From Caballeronia glathei (lineage in GTDB: Bacteria; Pseudomonadota; Gammaproteobacteria; Burkholderiales; Burkholderiaceae), in contig NZ_JFHC01000013.1 in the NCBI RefSeq assembly GCF_000698595.1, positions 54,186 through 118,185 of the forward strand: a DNA stretch of 64,000 bases. The letters are read 5' to 3'. The notes below the pieces were generated by a model. It saw only the letters and a list, made by a program, of their open reading frames with translations, had not been told where the DNA came from and searched no databases. Made by a program: the position numbers and the translations under genes. The first letter of the stretch is position 1; each line of letters starts with the position of its first letter. Below, piece after piece: positions 53,167-61,943 of the stretch.

Positions 53167-54654
53167 TCAACGCGGCTTCAATTCGACTGGCGGATCGGCG
53201 CGATAGCCGCCGCCAAGCGCCTTCGTGAGCACAATCTCCTGACTCAGCATCTGACCGTTAAGCGTGAGCAGGGAAACCTGTTCCGCAATCACCGGCTGGC
53301 GTGCCTCAAGCGCCGTCAGACGGCTCGCCAGTCCGCGTTGATAGTGCGCCTCGGCGCTGTCCCTGACGAACGCGACAGAGTCGATCCGCTGCTTCTGCAA
53401 CTGAGTCTGAGCATCGAGCACCTGCAGGCGGCTGCCGGTCTGCGCGACGTCGCGCACCGCATTGAGAACGGCCTGGTTGTATTGTTCGATCAGCGTATTG
53501 CTCACTGCACGCGCACCGCCCAGGTTCGCATTCAACCGGCCACCATCGAAGATCGGAAGATATAGGCCGGGAATGAGGTTGATCTGCTGGCTCGCATGCG
53601 TGAACAGATCACCGAGGTGCAGCGCGTCGAAGCCGAAGAACGCCTTGATGTCGAAGCTCGGATAGAACGCTGCCTTTGCTGCATCGATGCGATCGAACGA
53701 CGACTGTACATACCATCTCAGCGCCTGCAGGTCGGGGCGCCGCGCGAGCAATTCGTACGAGAGCGTGTCCGGCAAGCTGCCCTGCACGCGCGGCAGCGCT
53801 ACCGGCTCGATGACGGGAAGGCCGTCCGGACCCGTGCCGATCAATGCCCGCAACGATTCACGGAACTGCTTGATCTGTCCTTGCGCCACGACGATCTGCT
53901 GTTCGGCTGCCAGCTGCTGCGCGCGGGCTTCTTCGAGTTGCGTGCGCGCCTCGAGGCCACGGGCCGCCCGCGCGTCGTGCGCTTCTACTGCGAACGCCGC
54001 CACCGCGCGTGATTCCTCCAGCAGATCGATCAGCTGGTACGTGGTCTGGATGCCGTAGTACAACTGCGCGACGTCGGTCGAGATTTCGAGTTCGACCGCG
54101 GACGTCTCCGCGAGCCGCGCATTGCTCACACCGAGCGAGGCCGCGATCTCCGCGCGCTGCTTGCCCCAGATGTCGATGTTGAGACTCGCGTTCAGCCCTA
54201 CGATGCCCTCGGTGTACCATGGGCCCGTCAGACCCTCGGCCGGATCGTTCATCGCGAACGGGCCGAGAAAGCCGCTCGCGGATACATGCTGGCGATTGAG
54301 CAGGGCGAGAGCGCTTACCTGCAGGCTCGACCCCGACCTGGCGAGCTCGACATCCGACTTCGCCTGCGCGACGCGCGTGCGCGCGATTACCATCGTCGGC
54401 GCATCCGCCAATGCGCGATCGATCAGCGCGTCGAGTTGCGGATCACGATAGTGCGTCCACCAGCGTGCGGCGGGCCAGCCGTCGCGCGCGAGATGGATAT
54501 CGCTGGCCAGATTGATCTGCTCGGGCTGGATTTGCGCGTATGGGGTGCCGTTTTCATGGATAAGCGCACAGCCCGCCAGCATGCACAGCAGCCCCGCGAC
54601 GCAAAAGCCGCGACGAAGGTTCGACGATACGCGGGGACACCGTTGCGTGCTCAT
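53167..54654 (-). CDS. Outer-membrane efflux channel lipoprotein (NodT/OprM type)
   Basis: A 495-residue TolC-like channel with a lipobox (LLCMLAGC) and the coiled, repeated outer-membrane efflux protein domains. It should form the outer-membrane exit duct for the efflux operon. Its ATG at 54654 overlaps the stop of the FUSC gene by four bases. The signature WGKQRAEIAASLGVS and the FYPSFDIKAFFGF string are typical. It is the last gene of the operon. Confidence 0.92.
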   Translation of the reverse strand: MSTQRCPRVSSNLRRGFCVAGLLCMLAGCALIHENGTPYAQIQPEQINLASDIHLARDGWPAARWWTHYRDPQLDALIDRALADAPTMVIARTRVAQAKSDVELARSGSSLQVSALALLNRQHVSASGFLGPFAMNDPAEGLTGPWYTEGIVGLNASLNIDIWGKQRAEIAASLGVSNARLAETSAVELEISTDVAQLYYGIQTTYQLIDLLEESRAVAAFAVEAHDARAARGLEARTQLEEARAQQLAAEQQIVVAQGQIKQFRESLRALIGTGPDGLPVIEPVALPRVQGSLPDTLSYELLARRPDLQALRWYVQSSFDRIDAAKAAFYPSFDIKAFFGFDALHLGDLFTHASQQINLIPGLYLPIFDGGRLNANLGGARAVSNTLIEQYNQAVLNAVRDVAQTGSRLQVLDAQTQLQKQRIDSVAFVRDSAEAHYQRGLASRLTALEARQPVIAEQVSLLTLNGQMLSQEIVLTKALGGGYRADPPVELKPR

Positions 54655-56750
54655 GTTCGTACGACTTGCGAAGAAGGCGCGGGAGCCGATGCCGCAACGC
54701 GCCAGTCAGGCAGTCCAGATACCTGGCGCGACAGATCTTCTGCAGCAGCGATGAGCGGCGCGTCGCCCGGTTCGGCCGGCTGTACGGCAATCTCGATGCG
54801 TAGCGGCATGTGCGCAACCGGCGGATCGGTTGCGAGCTGGTCGGCGTAACGGGCGAGACTGGCGACGGCCCGTTCCTGAGCTGCTCGCGCTGCGTCGTGA
54901 ACTGCCCGACTGAAGCTGGCCTCCCGCGCAGCCAGTGCATTGCGCAGCACGTTGCTCGACACCATGATCTCGCGGCCTTGCGCGAGAACCGTTTGCGCGC
55001 GCAGCGTCAATAGCTCTTGTTCGCCCTCCTGCCAACTCGGCTCGAGCGCGACGCGCGACAGCGTCGCTTCACAATCGGCCAGCACGGCCCACGCTTGCAG
55101 CTGCTGCTGCGCATATTGCAATTGCTCCGTCGATGCTTCACCTACGCGCGGCGCGCGTAGCAGCGCGGCGACTGTGCGCAGCATCGACGCCAGCTTCTGC
55201 CGCAGCACGTCTGCCTCGCCCTCGCGCCAGAACGCCATCTGCACGAAGGTCGATACGCCGACACCCAGCAGAATGCCGACCATCCGATCGCGGATTTCAG
55301 TCAGATTCGTGGTGGGACTGAACTGTTCGAGCAACGCGAGCGAGAACGTGAACACCACCTGGACGCCCGCGTAGCCGATGCGTTCCGAACCGGCCGATAT
55401 CCACGCCCCGAGCACGACGACCGGCAAGGTCATGAGCAGCAAACCAACGATGTCGTCGAGCCGCGGAATGACGAACACGACCATGAACAGCGCCAGCGCA
55501 CTGCCCATCACGGCCCCGCCCAGACGCAGCAGGGCGTGCCGCGTCGAGGCGCCAAGACTCGGCAGCGCGACGATCACGCAAGTCAGCATGATGGTGTGGA
55601 TGCCTTGCCAGTCGACCGCGTTGTAGAAGACGTAGCAGACCAGCACGGCAAGCAGCGTTTTCAGCGAGAAGCGCACGTATGCCGGGTTCGTCCACGCATC
55701 CGGCACCACCATTGGCTCCTTCGCGGGCGGCTTGCCTGTCGCGGTGCCGTTCGCGCCGAGATTGGCGAACGCGTGCAGTGCTCGCTGCAACTCGCCTGCT
55801 GCCGCGATCGTGTCGGCAGCCTGGCGCTCGTCAGGCGTTGCCGTGGCCACGTAACCATAGGGCTGGTCCGCACCAACCGATTTGTCGAGCGCGCGGCAGT
55901 TCGCGCGCAACTCGCGCAGCATCGCAAGCTGGTCAGCCGATGCCCCCGGCAGACTGGCGGGCAGTTCGCTTGCCCCGCGATAGAGCCGCGACACCGTTGC
56001 GATGCAGGCGAGTTGCAACGTCTGGTGCTCGCGATATCGGCTATCGCGCATCATCGCGAACCGCAGCAGCTTTTGCAGGGCGAGCGCGCCTTGCTGGACT
56101 TCTGACAGCGTGATCGGTGCGAAGTCCGGGCCGCCGTCGATCAGATGTGTCAGGCGCGCTTCCACGGCCGCAAGCTGCCGATGCATTTCCGCCTTCAGCT
56201 GCAATGCCGGCTCGGCAGGCAGCAGCAGCGTGTTGACCACGAGTGTCAGCGCGATCGGATAGTTCACCGCGACCCACACCCATAGCACCGCACGAATCAG
56301 CAGGTCGGACTGATCGGTCTGGTCGACGAACGACTGCACGTAGATGATGACGATCGCGACAATGAAGAACACGACGCCGATTTTCAGAACCCGTATCAGA
56401 TATACGCTGCCGAAGAACAGAAGACTGGCGATGACGATGCGCAGCAGCGGGTAGTCGAAGGTGAACTTCAGCAGCAGGATCGAGAGGCCGATTGCGAGTG
56501 TCGATCCGGCGATGAACATCAGGGCGACCAGCCGCGTGATCACCACGTTCGACTGCGTGACGTAAAACACGACCAGCAGCGAAAGCGCGAGCGACGGCAC
56601 CTCGAGCGCCATCGACGCGACGATCACGATCGCGCTCGTCAGCATGCAGCGCAGCATCACGTTGAGCCGCCCCGGATACGGTGCAAGCTCGTTCTTGAGA
56701 AACGAGCCGGTGTCGCGAAGCGTGACGGGCAGGTAATCGGCCACAGGCAT
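54651..56750 (-). CDS. FUSC-family inner-membrane efflux protein (AaeB-like)
   Basis: A 699-residue membrane protein with an N-terminal and a second membrane bundle around a cytoplasmic domain, as in fusaric-acid resistance and AaeB proteins that export aromatic acids. AGGAG lies right after the stop of the HlyD gene and seven bases before the ATG. It overlaps the next gene by four bases. The adaptor and outer-membrane channel genes flank it, so the three should make a tripartite pump. Confidence 0.92.
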   Translation of the reverse strand: MPVADYLPVTLRDTGSFLKNELAPYPGRLNVMLRCMLTSAIVIVASMALEVPSLALSLLVVFYVTQSNVVITRLVALMFIAGSTLAIGLSILLLKFTFDYPLLRIVIASLLFFGSVYLIRVLKIGVVFFIVAIVIIYVQSFVDQTDQSDLLIRAVLWVWVAVNYPIALTLVVNTLLLPAEPALQLKAEMHRQLAAVEARLTHLIDGGPDFAPITLSEVQQGALALQKLLRFAMMRDSRYREHQTLQLACIATVSRLYRGASELPASLPGASADQLAMLRELRANCRALDKSVGADQPYGYVATATPDERQAADTIAAAGELQRALHAFANLGANGTATGKPPAKEPMVVPDAWTNPAYVRFSLKTLLAVLVCYVFYNAVDWQGIHTIMLTCVIVALPSLGASTRHALLRLGGAVMGSALALFMVVFVIPRLDDIVGLLLMTLPVVVLGAWISAGSERIGYAGVQVVFTFSLALLEQFSPTTNLTEIRDRMVGILLGVGVSTFVQMAFWREGEADVLRQKLASMLRTVAALLRAPRVGEASTEQLQYAQQQLQAWAVLADCEATLSRVALEPSWQEGEQELLTLRAQTVLAQGREIMVSSNVLRNALAAREASFSRAVHDAARAAQERAVASLARYADQLATDPPVAHMPLRIEIAVQPAEPGDAPLIAAAEDLSRQVSGLPDWRVAASAPAPSSQVVRT

Positions 56751-56759
56751 ACCCGCTCC

Positions 56760-57818
56760 TCACTGGTGTTCGCCGTCGTTGCTGCGATCGGCATGCAGCA
56801 CCGCAACCGCCGACGTACCGATGCGAAACAGCTCCGGATTGGCGTTCTCGACGCGGATCTTCACCGGAAAGCGCTGCGCCACATGGACCCAGTTGAGCGT
56901 GCGCTGAATGCGCGGCAACCCGCCTGACAAGCCAAAGCCGCCTTCCTCGGGGGCCACGCCGTAGCCAATCGAATCGACGGTGCCCTGAAAGCGCTGGCTC
57001 GTATCGCTCATCAGATAGACCGTGGCAGGTGTGCCGGCTTGAATGCCCATCAGTTCGGTCTCGCGAAAGTTCGCGACCACGTACCAGCGGCGCGTATCGA
57101 TCAACGTGAAGACCGGCTTGAGCACGGATGCGAATTGCCCGGTGGAGGTTTTCAAGGCGACGACGCGTCCGTCGAACGGAGCGCGCACGGTCGAATATTC
57201 GAGATTCAACTCGGCGATGGAGATCTCCGCCAGCACGACCGCACGCTGCGCGACCAGCGCATCGACGCCGCTGATGGCCGCTGCGGCTTGTCGCGCCTGC
57301 AGTTGCGCTGCGTTGAGTTCTGCCTGCGCCGCCCGGTGCGCAGTTCGGGCGCGGTCGACATCTTCCGCTGACACATAGCCTTGCGGCAGCAGCGGTTCGG
57401 TGCGGTGCAGGGTATCAGCCGCCAGAGTAGCCGCTGCGCGCGTGCGTTCGACGGCAGCACGCACAGACTGCGCGTTGTACTGCTGCGCGTTGACGGTGCG
57501 CTGGGTTAGCTCGATCTGCCTGTCGAGTGCGATAAGGGAGGCTTTTCCCCGAGTCAGCGCATCCTGATATGGACGCGGATCGACCTGAAACAGCAGATCG
57601 CCTTGCTTCACCGCCTGGTTGTCATGCACGGCGAGTTCGACAATGCGCCCGTTGACCTCCGGCACGACGTCTATCGTATCCGCGTAGGCATACGCATCAT
57701 CGGTGCGCGGCGCGCGATCCAGCAGCCGGATGACGAAGATCAGCAGAAGCACGGTCACGACAACCAGCACAATGGCCGGCCATTTTCTGTTCGGTGTCTT
57801 GCTGGCGGTCGTCGTCAT
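56760..57818 (-). CDS. HlyD/EmrA-type periplasmic adaptor protein
   Basis: A 352-residue membrane-fusion protein with one N-terminal transmembrane segment (WPAIVLVVVTVLLLIFVIRLL), lipoyl halves (DVVPEVNGRIVELAVHDNQ and later STVRAPFDGRVV) and a coiled hairpin. It bridges the inner-membrane FUSC pump to the outer-membrane channel. ATG 57818 is chosen over GTG 57827 because GGTGG sits just before it. It follows a YtcA-like lipoprotein gene and precedes the FUSC gene by nine bases. Confidence 0.9.
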   Translation of the reverse strand: MTTTASKTPNRKWPAIVLVVVTVLLLIFVIRLLDRAPRTDDAYAYADTIDVVPEVNGRIVELAVHDNQAVKQGDLLFQVDPRPYQDALTRGKASLIALDRQIELTQRTVNAQQYNAQSVRAAVERTRAAATLAADTLHRTEPLLPQGYVSAEDVDRARTAHRAAQAELNAAQLQARQAAAAISGVDALVAQRAVVLAEISIAELNLEYSTVRAPFDGRVVALKTSTGQFASVLKPVFTLIDTRRWYVVANFRETELMGIQAGTPATVYLMSDTSQRFQGTVDSIGYGVAPEEGGFGLSGGLPRIQRTLNWVHVAQRFPVKIRVENANPELFRIGTSAVAVLHADRSNDGEHQ

Positions 57819-57839
57819 CGGATCCACCCGTATGGAGAT

Positions 57840-58124
57840 TCAATGTGGAAACAGAATCAACCAGAACGCGAGTGCAAAAAACGTAACGAGTGTCGGATAT
57901 ACCACTGCTGAAGGCCACAGCCATTCACCGCGCCGGGCACGTTGCAGGATCAGGTAGAAGATGACCGTAAGCACGACGCCCGCGACGATGCAGAACAGCC
58001 AGTCCGGGAAGTAGGCGCCGAGCACGCTGATGGACGGCGCATACGCGCATCCTGACGTCGGCACCGTGGCAACCACGGCGACGCCGATTGCACGCATCAG
58101 GCCTGCCCATCTGAAGAGCCGCAC
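57840..58124 (-). CDS. YtcA-like small lipoprotein
   Basis: A 94-residue protein with a lipobox-like VPTSGC, then a conserved YAPSISVLGAYFPDWLFCIVAG and a second membrane segment (FFALAFWLILFPH). This matches YtcA-type proteins that precede HlyD/FUSC pump genes. Their function is not established; they may stabilise the pump. The start is GTG 58124 or ATG 58097; both are weak, so the N-terminus is unsure. It is eleven or so bases from the adaptor gene on the same strand. Confidence 0.75.
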   Translation of the reverse strand: MRLFRWAGLMRAIGVAVVATVPTSGCAYAPSISVLGAYFPDWLFCIVAGVVLTVIFYLILQRARRGEWLWPSAVVYPTLVTFFALAFWLILFPH

Positions 58125-58324
58125 GTAAGCGCTCCAAGGTCGTAAGTCTCGCTGGTATTTGCGTTACGTTTCGCCCCGTGGGCCGCTTGTTCGCGAGCCG
58201 AAGCTCGGCAGCGTGCCGTCGGGGCCTTTGTCCCGCGCCGCTTCCTTACCCGAGTAGCATCGATTTCCTTCCTCCGCATTTCGTACCGCGATCCGACGGG
58301 TGCCTGGCGCCGGATGGGAGCGCT

Positions 58325-58582
58325 CTAGAAGCGTGTGGGGCGGCGCCGTTCAAATGGGCATCCTTCTCCGGGATGACGGTTGAATACATGGCAATGCCGT
58401 AGGCAGGAGTGCGGTGCCAAATCCATCGGCTCGAGCGCTTCCGCTTCCGGGTGATAGCGCATGAGCGCGATTCGCACCGGCAACCCGGCGATCCCGATGT
58501 AGATCAGAATCCCGGCACCGCCCGCGAGGAACGACGTGGCAAATGTCGCGTAATCCCAGAGCCCGAGTTCGAATCCGGGCAT
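58325..58582 (-). CDS. DUF3302-like protein, possible frameshifted tail
   Basis: An 85-residue reading frame beginning MPGFELGLWDYATFATSFLAG, whose first 50 residues, with one membrane segment and LPVRIALMRYHPEAEAL, resemble DUF3302 (YiaW/YibI) proteins encoded beside HlyD genes. After that point the frame becomes Cys/His/Arg-rich and unlike the family, while another frame gives a more hydrophobic end (GIAMYSTVIPEKD). AGGGAG precedes the ATG. It may be a frameshifted gene. Confidence 0.5.
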   Translation of the reverse strand: MPGFELGLWDYATFATSFLAGGAGILIYIGIAGLPVRIALMRYHPEAEALEPMDLAPHSCLRHCHVFNRHPGEGCPFERRRPTRF

Positions 58583-58596
58583 GCCACGCTCCCTGG

Positions 58597-58683
58597 TCAG
58601 TACGCATCCGCGCGAGCGCGCCCTTTGCGCGGTCGCGTCAGAAGATAGACCAGGACCGCGTAGTCGGGATTGGTCGTCGTCAT
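58597..58683 (-). CDS. Possible 28-residue leader peptide
   Basis: ATG at 58683 to a TGA at 58597 encodes a 28-residue peptide, MTTTNPDYAVLVYLLTRPRK and eight more. It ends fourteen bases before the DUF3302-like start, in the same direction. Its Shine-Dalgarno is weak, so this may be a leader peptide or chance. Confidence 0.25.
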   Translation of the reverse strand: MTTTNPDYAVLVYLLTRPRKGRARADAY

Positions 58684-58699
58684 GTTCTGTCTGGATGTA

Positions 58700-59199
58700 T
58701 CGTGAGCGATTCTCGCCTCAAGCCGCGCGGCCGGCATCATCGTTTTATCTGAAAGACTATGCGTGCGGTGGGCACGTCACTCGTAGCCCAAGGTTCAATG
58801 GCGCCAATACGCAGCGTGGAATATTCTTCTTGGGAATTGCTCTCAACGTGTTCGTCGGCAGAGGAATAAAAGTGGGTTTGCGCTTTACTGTAAGTGCGAC
58901 AATAGATTGATATATGCTAAAGCCGTCCCGGTACCAGGCGGAGCGCGACAGTAGACGGCCGACCGTGGCAATTTGTGAGACCGATACGGACCATTCCCGA
59001 AGGCCTGCGATTGCGATCAGGTGGCGGGCGACGACAGCGAAAAGCGTTCTGTGCCGAAGGCTTTCCGCGAAACACGTTCAGCCATCTTCCGTCATTAGTA
59101 TAGGCCACGACACGGCCGTTCGGCACCCAAAGGCGGGCACTATCGCGACCGCCAACTGCGCGCGAGGGGCGCTCTCGCGCCTTATTATCGATATCGTTA
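58700..59199. other. Intergenic region, nothing recognised
   Basis: About 500 bases upstream of the efflux operon and downstream, on the minus strand, of the DUF4239 remnant. It should hold the efflux operon promoter. No inverted repeat or known operator was picked out. Confidence 0.4.
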
Positions 59200-59514
59200 A
59201 AGAAGCTGTGCAGATGACACAGTTGCTTGATTTGAGCGAACGTACGGGCCTTGTGACTCGCTCCGCGCTTGCGGAAGGACTCGCAATGCCGAGGCAAGCG
59301 TGATTCTGAAGTAAGCGCGCCTGTTGCCCAAGCTGAACAGCAGCATCGAGCAACGGCGCGATCGAGACTTTGACGACGCCGCAGGTGGTGCTCGGGAAGC
59401 ATGTCGGTCGGTCAGGTACAGGCCGATCAGCGCGCCGGCAAAAGCGCACCCAAAAGCGAGCAAAGCGATCGCGAACCGCGTAGCGTTCAGCCGTGATGTC
59501 ACGGATCGAATCAT
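59200..59514 (-). pseudogene. Remnant of a DUF4239 membrane protein
   Basis: The minus frame from 59514 begins MIRSVTSRLNATRFAIALLA and goes on with AFGCAFAGALIGLYLTDR, a first membrane segment of the DUF4239 family. The following LPEHHL, which family members carry next, is in another frame near 59398, and a third frame continues VVKVSIAPLLDAAVQLG. Two frame changes within 60 bases, and no long extension, mean it is a pseudogene. Confidence 0.5.
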
Positions 59515-59684
59515 TTCCCACGGATCGCCACGACTGATTGATGCTGTTACATATTGCCTCGGCGGCTTAAGTCGAAGTAATTTCCTCAGTGTTCATGAGG
59601 CGGTAGGAGGCACGGATTCGTGTATTGGGCGCTGCATGATTGGACCAATGGTAGCCATACGATCCCAGCGCACAAACAGGAGCG

Positions 59685-60077
59685 TTAGCGCTGGCCCTGT
59701 TCCCGGAGGTCATCCCGATGCGATGCCTGCTCGAGGCTGCGCACCGCCGCAGCGGTGACGACGCCGGTCATTAACACGCCCACCACTCCGAGCAAAATCG
59801 CGTCGATCCGGCCCAGGGTAGTCGTGGGAACCACATCACCGTACCCGATGGTAAGCGCCGTTACCGTGCAGAAGTACAGCGTCTGCCCAAAGGAGGGCGG
59901 TGCACCGTTTGCCGCTTCGATTGGTCCACCCGCGTAATACATGACGGCCGAAAGCAGCACGAAAATCGCCAGCAGGGCGGCGAGAATCGAACGTAGATAC
60001 CAGATGATCCTGGCAAATTCCTCGAACACGTGGCGAGCGTGCAAGGTGCTGTCCGGGGCTTTCTTGACATTGTCCAT
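59685..60077 (-). CDS. Two-segment potassium channel
   Basis: A 130-residue ion channel of the two-transmembrane type. The selectivity filter TIGYGD lies at residues 76-81 between two hydrophobic segments (about 28-48 and 88-112). No RCK or cyclic-nucleotide domain follows, so the channel is short, with only a charged C-terminal tail. AGAGG lies before the ATG at 60077. It stands alone on its strand beside the RIO kinase gene. Confidence 0.9.
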   Translation of the reverse strand: MDNVKKAPDSTLHARHVFEEFARIIWYLRSILAALLAIFVLLSAVMYYAGGPIEAANGAPPSFGQTLYFCTVTALTIGYGDVVPTTTLGRIDAILLGVVGVLMTGVVTAAAVRSLEQASHRDDLREQGQR

Positions 60078-60566
60078 GATGGAACCTCTCGCAATCTCGC
60101 GAAGCAGGCTGCAAACACGTCTGGTCCTTCGCGAGGCGCATGGGCCTTCTGGTTGCCGTGCCCTTTTGTGCCGACCTGATGTTCCAGCTTCCCGACCGGT
60201 CCGGCCGTGTCCGATGACTCGCTTTGGCTGATCGCGAGCAGCGCTTCGACGTTGTCAATATAACGCCGTCCATCGTCCGAAGGTGATGCTGGGGGGAACC
60301 GATCGCGTGCTGCCCGTTGTGCCACGCAGCGAGCGGTCTGGAACTGCGGCGGCCATGCGTCGAGGCAGTCGCCAAGCGATTTGCGCCGGCTCGCCTCGGC
60401 CTCCCTTATAATCCGGCATGACTCCATCTCTCTCCCACGCAGCAAGCATACGAGCGGCAGCACCGGCTGCGCGATTCATCGGTTTGTTGGTCGCGCATAC
60501 CTCGGCCGGCCATTCACCATCCACGCGTATGGAATGCACGTTCCACGAGCGGCGGCCGGCGCTCGT
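60078..60566. other. Intergenic region between divergent genes
   Basis: About 490 bases between the potassium channel and RIO kinase genes, which read away from each other. Both promoters should lie here. Long frames on both strands lack ribosome sites and family likeness. Confidence 0.45.
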
Positions 60567-61424
60567 ATGAAAATACCCAAACGACTTGCACCGCTTCTCG
60601 AAGAAGGACTCATCGACGAAGTCATCAGCCAGCTGATGAGCGGCAAAGAGGCAACAGTCTACGTCGTGCGCAGCGGCGAATCGACGCGGTGCGCAAAGGT
60701 CTACAAGGACGCGAAGCGGCGCAGTTTTCGGCAAGCCGCGTCGTATCGGGACGGTCGAAAGGTCAAAAACAGCCGGCAGGCGCGGGCAATGGAAAAAGGT
60801 ACGCGCTACGGCCGTCAGATGCAGGAAGCGTCATGGCAGAACGCCGAAGTCGACGCGCTGTTCCGGCTCGCCGACGCAGGTGTGCGCGTGCCGCAACCCT
60901 ATATTTGCACCGACGGCGTATTGCTGATGGAGCTGGTGGTCGACGAGGCGGGTGACGTCGCGCCACGGCTCAACGACGTCGATCTGACCGAAGCCCGCGC
61001 CCTCGAACTACACGCGCTGCTGCTGAACCAGGTTGTCCGCATGCTCTGCGCAGGGGTGATTCACGGCGACCTGTCGGAATACAACATCCTGCTGGCAGCG
61101 GATGGGCCGGTGATCATCGATCTGCCACAGGCCGTCGACGCAGCCGGCAACAACGAAGCCGCCTCGATGCTCAAGCGAGACGTCGATAACCTGGCCGCGT
61201 ACTTCGGACGGTTTGCACCGCAAATACTCACCGCGAGTTATGGCACGGAGATCTGGACGCTCTTCGAAGCAGGGCGGCTGCATGTCGATGCCGAATTGAC
61301 CGGCCGCATCGAAGTCGATACGCGACCCGTGGACCTCAATGGCGTGCTGCAGGAAATCGAAGAGACACGTCTTGAGGAAGACGCGCGAGTTCGGCGACAG
61401 CAGGAAATGAGCGCAGGCCGGTAA
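60567..61424 (+). CDS. RIO1-like serine kinase
   Basis: A 285-residue bacterial RIO1-family kinase. ATP-binding lysine in CAKVYKDAKRR, catalytic HGDLSEYNIL and metal-binding IIDLPQAVD are all intact, so it should be active. Eukaryotic and archaeal RIO kinases act in ribosome assembly; the bacterial role is not settled. The start is ATG 60567 (MKIPKRLAPLL); ATG 60534 is a weaker alternative. It is transcribed away from the channel gene. No partner gene is evident. Confidence 0.9.
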   Translation: MKIPKRLAPLLEEGLIDEVISQLMSGKEATVYVVRSGESTRCAKVYKDAKRRSFRQAASYRDGRKVKNSRQARAMEKGTRYGRQMQEASWQNAEVDALFRLADAGVRVPQPYICTDGVLLMELVVDEAGDVAPRLNDVDLTEARALELHALLLNQVVRMLCAGVIHGDLSEYNILLAADGPVIIDLPQAVDAAGNNEAASMLKRDVDNLAAYFGRFAPQILTASYGTEIWTLFEAGRLHVDAELTGRIEVDTRPVDLNGVLQEIEETRLEEDARVRRQQEMSAGR

Positions 61425-61943
61425 TCGTGCTCGATGTCCCTCGAAGATAGCCCGAAAGTGAAGCGCTTCGAGGGATGTCGCCGCTCGGCGGCCATCTCCG
61501 GACATCGGTCCACGCCTTCACGGGGGTGTTCAAATGTCGTCTCCGCACCAGGCGGCGGCACTTCGTGGGCAGAGTCGCGTTTCCATAGCCCTCACCGGAC
61601 GGCCGTTCTCGCCACGGCTAGCCCATTGGCCCGACATTCCAACTAGGTAGAAGAGCTTCATGCACCTTCACCGCGCCCCCGCGCGGCAAGGCGCGCAATC
61701 ATCCGGTCAGCCATCACGCGGTCGATCTTCGAACGGGCGGTTATTGCGAAGCGCCACGATCAGGCGATCGTCGGGCCGCGTCCGTAACGCCGTCCGGGGA
61801 CAACGCCGCATGCGTCACGCTGGTCATGATTCCCCTCGAGCACTGCACACAACTGGTCGTTTCAATGCCGCAAGCCGACATTCGTGCGCGAGGCGTGAAG
61901 GTCTGCAACGGCTTGCGACGAACGCTCTACAGTGCGATGTCCG
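61425..61943. other. Intergenic region, nothing recognised
   Basis: About 520 bases between two convergent genes. No terminator hairpin with a T-run was recognised and no frame has a ribosome site. One minus frame gives a plausible short coding end (DDRLIVALRNNRPFEDRPRDG) but nothing before it, so it was not called. Confidence 0.4.
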
